A stretch of 33,208 nt of DNA, taken from positions 1 to 33,208 of the forward strand of contig CAYRZL010000020.1 in the NCBI GenBank assembly GCA_964428795.1. Reading direction: 5' to 3'. A program made the translations under genes and the position numbers. The DNA comes from CAYRZL01 sp964428795 (GTDB taxonomy: Bacteria; Bacillota; Clostridia; Lachnospirales; Lachnospiraceae). Position 1 is the first letter of the stretch; each line of letters begins with the position of its first letter. Below the pieces are notes generated by a model. It ran no database searches. It was given only the letters and a program-made list of their open reading frames with translations, and had not been told where the DNA came from. Of this stretch, positions 17,591 through 24,597 are shown one piece after another.

Positions 17591-17656
17591 TTCCGCCATA
17601 CATGATATTTGCTGTGATCGGGCGGTGAAGAAGGCGGGCATATGCAGGTGACACAA

Positions 17657-18949
17657 TTATTGACACAAAAGCAGTCTGGGTTCGATCTGCTGCATCTGTC
17701 TTTGCTTTGTATCCGGCAGAACATGGCTGTACTGATCCATAGTAATAGACAGGGAAGCATGGCCAAGAATTGCCTTTAAAGTCTGCGGATTCATGCCGCC
17801 CTCGATAGCCCGGGTGGCAAAGGTGTGACGCAGTGTGTGGGGATGTATATTAAGCCATTCGGGATGTTCCTTCCTAATATCAGCCTGAATGCGGTCCATA
17901 TGATAGAGTAAAACATTTCCGGAAAGAGGAAGACCCGAATGGTTCGTAAAGACCAGATTTTCCAGTGCAGGGTCCGGTTCCCAGCTTTGCCCATCGGCAG
18001 ATTTTATGCTGCTTTGCCATTTCTTTTGTTTCAGCAGAAGCTCGCGGGTAAAGGGAAGCAGAGGGATATCCCGTTTTCCGGCTTTGGATTTTGGAACATC
18101 CCTGTAATAATGATTGTTCAGGCAGGATAATGTGCTCCTAACATGGATGAGATTGTGCTCAAAATCAATGTCGGACCAGTCAAGACCTCTCAATTCTCCG
18201 CTTCGAAGTCCGGTGAAGAGAGCCAGAAGAAAGATGCTGCCATACTTATTTTCAGCGGCATGCTCCGCAAACAGGCGTTGTTCCTGCTCGGTCAATACAC
18301 GCTGTTCTTTCGATTCGCGAAGAGAAGGCAAGATAGTCTGCTTCAGAGGATTTTTTTCCAGCATATCATTTTTAAAGGCGTGGGAAAAAAGCATGTTCAA
18401 TATTTGGTAAACACGATTTAATGTACTCTGAGCCACACAGGAAGCGGTATGGTTCAATACATATTGCAGTTGTTCGGTTGTGATGTCTGCCAGCTTGAGA
18501 GAACCGAGAGATGGTTGTATGTGTGTGCGATAGGCGGAAACATAGATGCGGCGTGTTGTCGGTTTGATCTGACCGGATTTGTAATCCCGCAGCCATACTT
18601 CCCACAACTGATCCAGGGTGCAGGTACACGTTTTTTTATAATTGCCGCTCCTCAACTGCTGTCTTAACTGTTCCAATTCCAATGCAAGCCGATCCGGATC
18701 ATGGCCATAAATGGTATAAGATGTTTTTTGGTACATAACACGTCCCATATAGCGTCCGTCCCCGCGCAGGGTAATTCCTTTCGGGAGAATCTGGAGTAAG
18801 GGAGTGCTTTCCGATACATCTATATGATATGCTGACAGTTCTTTTTCAAGCTGCTGCATGGCTCTGTCCAGCCTGGCTTTTTGCTTTGCCAGTTTCTGAT
18901 ATGTTATGATCCGGTTATAAAGCTGTTTTTGTGTCAATTTCTGTGTCAT
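17657..18949 (-). CDS. Tyrosine recombinase (proposed DNA invertase)
   Basis: A 430-residue site-specific recombinase of the phage-integrase family. An N-terminal coiled region and AP2-like arm-binding part (about residues 52-82, GDGRYMGRVMYQKTSYTIYG) are followed by a SAM-like core-binding domain (about 110-205) and the catalytic domain. All catalytic residues are visible: Arg249 in TGLRSGEL, a lysine near 287-289 in the beta-hairpin, His371-x-x-Arg374 in HTLRH, His397 in LGHAS and Tyr407 in YSHV. I place the start at 18949 because CAGGAGG stands 7 bases upstream; the open frame extends further but through the control region. It sits between the arms of the 57-bp inverted repeat. Alone it could pass for a Tn916-like integrase, but no mobile element surrounds it. 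Confidence 0.93.
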   Translation of the reverse strand: MTQKLTQKQLYNRIITYQKLAKQKARLDRAMQQLEKELSAYHIDVSESTPLLQILPKGITLRGDGRYMGRVMYQKTSYTIYGHDPDRLALELEQLRQQLRSGNYKKTCTCTLDQLWEVWLRDYKSGQIKPTTRRIYVSAYRTHIQPSLGSLKLADITTEQLQYVLNHTASCVAQSTLNRVYQILNMLFSHAFKNDMLEKNPLKQTILPSLRESKEQRVLTEQEQRLFAEHAAENKYGSIFLLALFTGLRSGELRGLDWSDIDFEHNLIHVRSTLSCLNNHYYRDVPKSKAGKRDIPLLPFTRELLLKQKKWQSSIKSADGQSWEPDPALENLVFTNHSGLPLSGNVLLYHMDRIQADIRKEHPEWLNIHPHTLRHTFATRAIEGGMNPQTLKAILGHASLSITMDQYSHVLPDTKQRQMQQIEPRLLLCQ

Positions 18950-18986
18950 AATAGCCTCCTGTGATGTGTAGGGTGGTGGTTGTTTG

Positions 18987-18999
18987 GTAAGTAACTTAC
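18987..18999. promoter_or_regulatory. 13-bp palindrome in the recombinase leader
   Basis: GTAAGT-A-ACTTAC is a perfect palindrome with a one-base centre, directly downstream of the extended -10 of the recombinase promoter. It is a plausible operator for control of recombinase expression; no binder is known. Confidence 0.4.
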
Positions 19000-19001
19000 G
19001 T

Positions 19002-19010
19002 TTTATAGCA
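19002..19010 (-). promoter_or_regulatory. Extended -10 promoter of the recombinase gene
   Basis: On the minus strand TGCTATAAA is a TGn extended -10 about 53 bases before the recombinase start codon. No clear -35 is visible. The position between divergent genes fits. Confidence 0.5.
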
Positions 19011-19023
19011 TAAATGATTGAAA

Positions 19024-19051
19024 ATGCGTGTTTTATGCAAAAAAATGCAAA
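19024..19051 (+). promoter_or_regulatory. Helically phased ATGC repeats upstream of the right-hand transporter promoter
   Basis: ATGCGTG (19024), ATGCAAA (19035) and ATGCAAA (19045) recur at 11- and 10-base steps, all on one face of the helix, ending 21 bases before the TATAAT. Direct repeats next to a missing -35 are typical of AraC-family activator sites; the regulator at 12971-13900 is the local candidate. Confidence 0.45.
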
Positions 19052-19069
19052 CAAATATAGAGTACACTT

Positions 19070-19078
19070 TGGTATAAT
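19070..19078 (+). promoter_or_regulatory. Extended -10 promoter of the right-hand transporter operon
   Basis: TGGTATAAT is a TGn extended -10 with consensus TATAAT (19073-19078). No TTGACA-like -35 stands at the proper distance, which suggests activator dependence. It predicts a leader of about 105 bases. It lies inside the proposed invertible segment. Confidence 0.65.
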
Positions 19079-19192
19079 AAATACACAAAGCAGGAAAAGA
19101 CGAGAAAAAATTGTGCATTTTTACCAAAAAGATTGATTTTTTTTCGTTAGACTGCAAAAAAACAAATTTTATTTTCATGAGGAGGATCAACT

Positions 19193-20530
19193 ATGAAAAA
19201 GAAAGTAATTTCACTTATGATCATCGGCGCTATGGTTGCATCTCTTGCAGCCTGCGGCAGCAGCGGTGACAGTAGCAGTACAGAAGGCAATGGTTCCGCA
19301 GAGACTGAGGCAAGCTCAGGAGATTCAACCAGCTCAGGCGAAGGTCTTACCATCTGGACATGGGATCCATCATTCAACATCCCGTCAATGGAGACAGCTA
19401 TCGACATTTATAAAGCAGTTCACGAAGACTTTGAAGCCAACATCGTAGAGACACTGTCTGAGGACTGTGAGACCAAGCTGATCAATGCGGCAGAATCCGG
19501 TGATCTTCAGACGCTTCCTGACATCTGCCTGATGCAGGATAACAGCTTCCAGAAATTTGTTTCTACATATCCGGAAGCATTTGTAGACCTGACAGATTCA
19601 GGTATCGATTTCAGCCAGTTTACCGCCGGTAAACTTGCTTACTCTACCGTAGACGGAAAGAACTATGGCGTTCCGTTCGATAACGGCGCTGTAGTAGGAT
19701 GCTACAGAACAGATATCCTTGCTCAAGCCGGATATACTGTTGATGATCTGACCGATATCACATGGGATAGGTTTATTGAGATCGGTAAAGATCTTTATGA
19801 AAAAACCGGTGTATATCTTCTTTCCGGACAGGCAGACTCCCCGGATACCATCATGATGATGCTTCAGTCCGCCGGCGGCTCCCTGTTCAACGAGGACGGA
19901 ACTCCTAACATGGTAGACAATGACTGCCTGAACGAGTGTATTGATCTTTACATTCAGATGGTTGAGAACAAAGTATATTACGAAGTAAACTCCTGGGATG
20001 AGTATATCTCCTCCATTACAACAGGAAACGTTGCCGGCGTTATCAATGGTAACTGGATCACACCTACTATTGAGACTATGGAAGATACCTCCGGTAACTG
20101 GGCTATGACAAATATGCCTGCACTGATTTCCACACCGGGCGCTACAAACTACTCCAACAACGGTGGATCTTCCTGGTATATTTCTACTAACTGCCAGGAT
20201 GTTGATCTTGCAATCGACTTCCTTGCCAACACATTTGCCGGAAGCACAGAGCTGTATGATACCATTCTTCCGATGACCGGCGCTATTACCTGCTGGACGC
20301 CTGCTGCAGATTCTGAAGCATATGCTCAGACAAAAGACTTCTGGGGCGGAGATGCTATCTATGCTAAGATCGTAGAGTACTCTACTCAGGTACCTACAAA
20401 CAACACAAGCCCATATTACTATGATGGGCGCGATGCTATCGGTACTCAGATCCAGAATATTATTAATGGAACTGACGTTGCGACCGCTCTGCAGGATGCT
20501 CAGTCTGAAGTTGAGTTTACAATGCAGTAA
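19193..20530 (+). CDS. Carbohydrate-binding lipoprotein of ABC transporter (right operon, predicted ON)
   Basis: A family 1 solute-binding lipoprotein of 445 residues. The signal peptide MKKKVISLMIIGAMVASLAAC has its lipid cysteine at 21, followed by a Ser/Gly/Glu linker to about residue 48, then the binding fold (TIWTWDPSFNIPSMETA, VDGKNYGVPFDNGAVVGCYR, NGNWITPTIE, SSWYISTNC). GAGGAGG lies 7-13 bases before the ATG. Away from the signal peptide it is clearly diverged from the left-hand paralogue (by eye well under half identical), while 57 bases spanning codons 3-22 are identical. It heads an operon with two permeases, followed by a GH42 beta-galactosidase, so a galactose-containing oligosaccharide is the likely ligand. 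Confidence 0.93.
   Translation: MKKKVISLMIIGAMVASLAACGSSGDSSSTEGNGSAETEASSGDSTSSGEGLTIWTWDPSFNIPSMETAIDIYKAVHEDFEANIVETLSEDCETKLINAAESGDLQTLPDICLMQDNSFQKFVSTYPEAFVDLTDSGIDFSQFTAGKLAYSTVDGKNYGVPFDNGAVVGCYRTDILAQAGYTVDDLTDITWDRFIEIGKDLYEKTGVYLLSGQADSPDTIMMMLQSAGGSLFNEDGTPNMVDNDCLNECIDLYIQMVENKVYYEVNSWDEYISSITTGNVAGVINGNWITPTIETMEDTSGNWAMTNMPALISTPGATNYSNNGGSSWYISTNCQDVDLAIDFLANTFAGSTELYDTILPMTGAITCWTPAADSEAYAQTKDFWGGDAIYAKIVEYSTQVPTNNTSPYYYDGRDAIGTQIQNIINGTDVATALQDAQSEVEFTMQ
19201..19257 (+). repeat. Right arm of the 57-bp inverted repeat (proposed inversion site)
   Basis: Identical in reverse orientation to 17532-17588. It starts at the last base of codon 3 of the right-hand lipoprotein gene and runs through the lipid cysteine codon into codon 22. 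The base before it (19200) differs from the left arm, marking the inner edge. Confidence 0.93.
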
Positions 20531-20554
20531 AAATTAAACAGCATTATATTTGTG

Positions 20555-20579
20555 CGGGGGACTGCATGTCAGTTCCCCG
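20555..20579 (+). terminator. Hairpin between lipoprotein and permease genes (right operon)
   Basis: CGGGGGACTG (20555-20564) pairs with CAGTTCCCCG (20570-20579), ten pairs including one G-T, with a 5-base loop. No strong T-run follows. Like its counterpart in the left operon it probably lowers permease relative to lipoprotein expression. Confidence 0.6.
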
Positions 20580-20606
20580 TATCTTGATTAAGAAGGGGGT
20601 TTTGAG

Positions 20607-21500
20607 GTGAATTCCGGTAAGAGTAAAATGAAATTGATCGCAAAACAAAATACGGCCGGCTGGATTTTCCTGATTCCGGCGACTGCTATGATTGCGGTCA
20701 TGAGCTTCTATCCGATGGTAAGAGCGTTTATCCTCGCCCTGCAGACCGGTAGGGGTGACAACATCGAGTTTGTGGGCGCCCAGAATTTTGCGCGTATGTT
20801 CCAGGATAAGGTGTTCCTGACATCCATCGGAAACACGTTTTTGTATCTGGCTATTCAGGTACCGATCATGCTGGTTCTGGCAATTTTGCTGGCACAGCTT
20901 TTAAACAACAAGGATTTAAAATTTAAGGGTCTGTTCCGTACATGTGTATTCCTTCCATGTGCAACGTCCCTGGTATCCTACGCTATCGTATTCCGATGCC
21001 TGTTTGCAATTGATGGTTTCATCAATAATGCATTGATCGCTCTGGGTATTATTGATAATGGTATCAATTTCCTTGGCACTGCCTCTACAGCAAAGGCTGT
21101 TATCATCATCGCTCTGATCTGGAGATGGACCGGATATAATATGGTATTTTATCTGGCAGGTCTTCAGAATATCGAGTATTCCGTATATGAGGCTGCAAAG
21201 ATCGACGGAGCAAATGGTCTCCAGACTTTCTTTAGAATTACAGTTCCACTTTTGAAACCGACTATTATTATGACATTTATTATGTCCATCAACGGTACGC
21301 TGCAGTTGTTCGATGAGTCAGTCAACCTGACAAACGGTGGTCCTGCAAATGCAACAATCACCATGTCTCACTACATTTACAATACGTGTTTCCTGAAAAC
21401 ACCGAACTTCAACTATGCGGCGGCAATGTCATTTTTCGTATTCATACTTGTAGCAATCCTTGCTATAATTAACATGAAGGTAGGTGATACACGTGACTAA
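20607..21500 (+). CDS. Carbohydrate ABC transporter permease, MalF type (right operon)
   Basis: A 297-residue CUT1 permease, orthologous in position and very similar in sequence to the left-hand copy at 15261-16160. The EAA loop is YEAAKIDGANGLQTFFRITVP, and hydrophobic spans fit six transmembrane helices. The start is GTG at 20607 with AAGGGGG at 20593-20599; an ATG at 20628 is an alternative. The gene ends MKVGDTRD and its stop overlaps the next start by eight bases, exactly as in the left operon. The most divergent parts are the N-terminal periplasmic segment and the loop after SYA, while the last third is nearly the same in both. Confidence 0.93.
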   Translation: MNSGKSKMKLIAKQNTAGWIFLIPATAMIAVMSFYPMVRAFILALQTGRGDNIEFVGAQNFARMFQDKVFLTSIGNTFLYLAIQVPIMLVLAILLAQLLNNKDLKFKGLFRTCVFLPCATSLVSYAIVFRCLFAIDGFINNALIALGIIDNGINFLGTASTAKAVIIIALIWRWTGYNMVFYLAGLQNIEYSVYEAAKIDGANGLQTFFRITVPLLKPTIIMTFIMSINGTLQLFDESVNLTNGGPANATITMSHYIYNTCFLKTPNFNYAAAMSFFVFILVAILAIINMKVGDTRD

Positions 21501-22326
21501 GAAGAAAAATAAATCCATGATTCAGAGAAGACTGATTCCAACTTACATCTTTTTGATCATTGTATCCGTTATTTCAGTATTTCCATTTTACTGGATGATT
21601 ATGGCAGCTACAAACAAATCAGTAGATGTATCCCGCGGACGTTTGGTTCCAGGCACTTATTTGATTGAGAACTTTAAGGCGCTGATTCAGAACCAGCCGA
21701 TGCTGGCTCGTGCGATGGGTAACTCCATCCTTTACGCAGTATGTGTAACCGTGATCTGTTTGTTTATCTGTTCACTGGCTGGTTACGGATTTGAGGTATA
21801 TCATGACAAAGGAAAAGACTTACTGTTTACGATCCTTCTTCTGGCTATGATGATTCCTCAGGTTGCAACGATGATTCCTCTGTTTCAGATGTTTTCTAGT
21901 GCTCATTTGCTGAATACAGCAGTAGGTTTCTTCCTGCCGATGATCTCAACGCCGTTTATGATCATGATGTTCCGGCAGAATTCGCGGGCGTTCCCGGTTG
22001 ATATTATCGAGGCAGCCCGTATCGATGGTCTGAGCGAGATTGCAATTTTCTTCCGTATGTTCATTCCGACTATGAAAGCGACATACGCGGCAGCAGGCGT
22101 TATCACATTCATGAATGCATGGAATGCGTACCTGTGGCCAAAGGTAATTATGACGGATGGCGAGTCTCTGACGATGCCGATGTTGGTTGCCAACATGACC
22201 GGTGGTTATACGTTTGATTATGGTATGATTATGTTGGGCGTATTGTTCTGCTCCATTCCTACTATGATCGTATTCTTCGTATTGCAGAAACAGTTTGCAG
22301 AAGGTATTACCGGTGCTGTTAAATAA
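21493..22326 (+). CDS. Carbohydrate ABC transporter permease, MalG type (right operon)
   Basis: A 277-residue CUT1 permease partnering the preceding gene. The EAA loop is EAARIDGLSEIAIFFRMFIP and the C-terminus is QKQFAEGITGAVK. I place the start at the GTG at 21493 (protein MTKKKNKSM), with AAGGTAGGTG just upstream; a GTG at 21484 is possible. It overlaps the upstream gene by eight bases, which suggests translational coupling of the two permeases. It is followed by a strong terminator before the beta-galactosidase. Confidence 0.92.
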   Translation: MTKKKNKSMIQRRLIPTYIFLIIVSVISVFPFYWMIMAATNKSVDVSRGRLVPGTYLIENFKALIQNQPMLARAMGNSILYAVCVTVICLFICSLAGYGFEVYHDKGKDLLFTILLLAMMIPQVATMIPLFQMFSSAHLLNTAVGFFLPMISTPFMIMMFRQNSRAFPVDIIEAARIDGLSEIAIFFRMFIPTMKATYAAAGVITFMNAWNAYLWPKVIMTDGESLTMPMLVANMTGGYTFDYGMIMLGVLFCSIPTMIVFFVLQKQFAEGITGAVK

Positions 22327-22338
22327 GCAGCTTTTGTA

Positions 22339-22368
22339 ACACCGCCACATATGTGGCGGTGTTTTTTT
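22339..22368 (+). terminator. Strong intrinsic terminator of the right transporter operon
   Basis: ACACCGCCAC (22339-22348) pairs with GTGGCGGTGT (22353-22362) around ATAT, then six more T. It separates the transporter from the beta-galactosidase gene, which has its own promoter. Confidence 0.93.
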
Positions 22369-22398
22369 GTACATAAATGATTGAAAAGCAGATCTATT

Positions 22399-22404
22399 TA
22401 TAAT
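22399..22404 (+). promoter_or_regulatory. -10 element of the beta-galactosidase promoter
   Basis: A consensus TATAAT lies about 77 bases before the start codon. No -35 hexamer is evident at 17 bases; instead CATAAATGATTGAAAA (22372-22387), shared with 19009-19024, covers that region. Activator control is likely. Confidence 0.55.
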
Positions 22405-22481
22405 ACAATGTAGGGGATCAAAACCAGTATATTTGAAATCTGGTTCTGGGGAAATATAAAAGAGTCTTAGGAGGGGATTAC

Positions 22482-24521
22482 ATGAAAGATGTAAAATTTG
22501 ATCAGATTTTGTTTGGGGGAGATTACAATCCGGATCAGTGGCTGGATCATCCGGAAATTCTGGATAAGGATATTGAATTGTTGAAAAAGGCAAAAATAAA
22601 TACGGTTTCTCTTGGAATTTTTGCGTGGTCTATGCTGGAGCCGGAAGAGGGTGTATATAATTTTGAATGGATGGAGCAGGTGATCAACCGTCTCCATGAA
22701 AACGGGATCAGCGTGGCTCTTGCCACGCCATCCGGGGCGCGCCCGAAATGGCTGGCTGAAAAATATCCGGAGGTGCTGCGTGTAGATGAAAATCGTGTGA
22801 AACAGCTTTATGGTTTCCGGCACAACCACTGCCCGTCGTCCCCGGTTTACCGGGCAAAAGTAAGACAGATGAATATGAAGCTGGCAGAGCATTTTGATGC
22901 CCATCCGGGTGTGATCCTCTGGCATTTATCCAATGAATACGGAGGGGAATGTCACTGTGAATTGTGTCAGAAGGCATTTCGCAAATGGACGAAAAACCGC
23001 TATGGTACGATTGAGGAAGTAAATCGTGCGTGGAACACCAGCTTCTGGAGCCATCAGTATCAGAATTTTGATCAGATTGAGAGCCCGTCTCCGATAGGAG
23101 AGGACAAGCTGCAGGGATTGAATCTGGATTGGAGACGTTTTGTGACGGATCAGGTGGCAGATTTTATTCACGAGGAGATCCGGGCGTTGCGTGATGCGGG
23201 AGCTGTGAAGCCTGTAACCACAAACTTTATGTATCATTTTAATGACTATAATTATCACAGGCTTGCGAAAGAATTGGATATTATTTCATGGGATAATTAT
23301 CCGAAGTGGCATAAAGGGGATAATGCAATTACCGCGGTAGATAGTGCGATGCAGCATGATGTGATGCGTACATTACTGAAAAAGCCATACCTGCTTATGG
23401 AGTCATCTCCCGGACCGACAAACTGGGTGCCGGTCAGCAAGCTGACCCGTCCGGGCATGGTGGAGCAGGCGGGAATCCAGGCTTTGGCACATGGGTCTGA
23501 CAGCGTTATGTATTTCCAGATTCGAAAGAGCCGGGGAGGATTTGAAAAATTCCATGGGGCAGTGATCGATCACTACGGCAAAGAAGATGACCGGATGTTC
23601 CAGGAATGCGCACAGCTTGGGAAACATCTGGAATTGATCACAGAAATCAATCATACGGAAATTCCGGCGGAAGTGGCAGTGCTTTATGATTGGGAGAACC
23701 GTTGGGCTATGGAGGCTTCCATGGGTCCTAGAAATGAGAATCTTTACTACAAAGAGGCTATGGAGAAATCTTATCAGGCATTCCGGGCGCAGGGATTGAA
23801 TGTGGATATGATCGATATGGAACAGAGTCTGGACGGTTATAAAATCGTGGCAGCTCCCATGTTGTATATGTTCCGGGCAGGATTTGAGAAAAAGGTTCGT
23901 AAATTTGTAGAGGAGGGCGGCATCTTTATTCTCACTTACTGGAGCGGTGTTGCAGATGAAAATGATCTGTGCTTCCTTGGCGGAACGCCGCATGATCTGA
24001 TGGATGTGATGGGACTGCGCAGCACAGAGATCGATGCGCTCTATGAGGGAGAAAAGAATCTGATGTGTGCAGATGATGCCGGGGACAGTGACCATGGTCT
24101 GAATAAACAATATGAGTGTGAGCATTTGTGCCAGTTGGTAAAGGTAAGTACCGCAAAACCATTGCTGTTCTATGGAAAAGAATTTTATGCGGGTACTCCG
24201 GCGCTGACCGTCAATGAGTACGGAAAAGGACGTGCTTATTATATGGGAGCGGATGCAGAGTTTGGTCTTTACCGGGATCTTTACCGGAATCTGATAGACC
24301 GTGCGGGCATCAGACGTCCGTTTAATATGGAGATTCCGAGAGGTATCGAGGTTTCCACACGGCAGTCTGAGGATTATATTTATATCTTTATTCAGAATTA
24401 TAATGAAGAGGATTTTGAGCTGGGTGATCTGTTGGATACGGGCAAATATGACGTGCTCTATGGATCGGAGCAATATCATCTGCCTTCTACATCGTCCCTC
24501 ATTTTGCGGGAAAAAAGATAG
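22482..24521 (+). CDS. Beta-galactosidase, glycoside hydrolase family 42
   Basis: A 679-residue cytoplasmic GH42 enzyme that releases galactose from beta-galactosides such as galacto-oligosaccharides. The N-terminal TIM barrel starts FGGDYNPDQW; the acid/base is Glu152 in LSNEYGG and the nucleophile Glu307 in LLMESSPGPTNW. Cys117, Cys157, Cys159 and Cys162 match the zinc cluster known from Thermus-type GH42. A trimerisation domain with AVLYDWENRWA and a short C-terminal beta domain follow. There is no signal peptide, so the substrate must be imported, fitting the transporter just upstream. AGGAGGGG precedes the ATG. The natural substrate cannot be told from sequence alone. Confidence 0.95.
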   Translation: MKDVKFDQILFGGDYNPDQWLDHPEILDKDIELLKKAKINTVSLGIFAWSMLEPEEGVYNFEWMEQVINRLHENGISVALATPSGARPKWLAEKYPEVLRVDENRVKQLYGFRHNHCPSSPVYRAKVRQMNMKLAEHFDAHPGVILWHLSNEYGGECHCELCQKAFRKWTKNRYGTIEEVNRAWNTSFWSHQYQNFDQIESPSPIGEDKLQGLNLDWRRFVTDQVADFIHEEIRALRDAGAVKPVTTNFMYHFNDYNYHRLAKELDIISWDNYPKWHKGDNAITAVDSAMQHDVMRTLLKKPYLLMESSPGPTNWVPVSKLTRPGMVEQAGIQALAHGSDSVMYFQIRKSRGGFEKFHGAVIDHYGKEDDRMFQECAQLGKHLELITEINHTEIPAEVAVLYDWENRWAMEASMGPRNENLYYKEAMEKSYQAFRAQGLNVDMIDMEQSLDGYKIVAAPMLYMFRAGFEKKVRKFVEEGGIFILTYWSGVADENDLCFLGGTPHDLMDVMGLRSTEIDALYEGEKNLMCADDAGDSDHGLNKQYECEHLCQLVKVSTAKPLLFYGKEFYAGTPALTVNEYGKGRAYYMGADAEFGLYRDLYRNLIDRAGIRRPFNMEIPRGIEVSTRQSEDYIYIFIQNYNEEDFELGDLLDTGKYDVLYGSEQYHLPSTSSLILREKR

Positions 24522-24556
24522 AATCAGAAACAGACAAATAAAATAGAACTTTTTTG

Positions 24557-24597
24557 AACATACTAGTCTCTAAAAGATATTAGGAGGCTGGTATGTT
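24557..24597 (+). promoter_or_regulatory. Hairpin covering the enolase ribosome site and start codon
   Basis: AACATACTAGTCTC (24557-24570) pairs with GAGGCTGGTATGTT (24584-24597): 14 continuous pairs, two of them G-U, with a 13-base loop. The right arm contains the GAGG of the ribosome site and the ATG at 24593-24595, and it is followed by TTTATTTTT. It looks like both an intrinsic terminator for the preceding gene and a lid on enolase translation. Confidence 0.7.

Larger units (their letters stand above)
17589..19200. mobile_element. Proposed invertible segment carrying its recombinase and a divergent control region
   Basis: This 1612-bp segment contains the tyrosine recombinase gene (leftward) and the divergent promoters and leader of the right-hand transporter operon, including the ribosome site and the first codons of the right-hand lipoprotein. 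It is bounded exactly by the two arms of the 57-bp inverted repeat. Inversion would give the promoter, ribosome site and MKKK start to the left-hand operon and take them from the right, keeping both reading frames. No transposase, phage or conjugation genes are present. That inversion occurs is inferred. Confidence 0.7.

Noticed and set aside
17657..18949. Recombinase as the integrase of a prophage or conjugative element
   Set aside because: No phage, transfer, relaxase or excisionase gene lies within the window, and the genes on both sides belong to paired transporter operons; the flanking repeats are inverted, not direct.
17532..19257. 57-bp inverted repeat as a mere trace of transporter gene duplication
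   Set aside because: The rest of the lipoprotein genes is far diverged and the permease genes carry many synonymous changes, so a 57-base perfect match is not expected from simple duplication. It cannot be fully excluded without relatives.
24554..24582. TTGAAC with ATATTA as a promoter for enolase
   Set aside because: The supposed -10 abuts the ribosome site, leaving no room for a leader; the bases belong to the hairpin.
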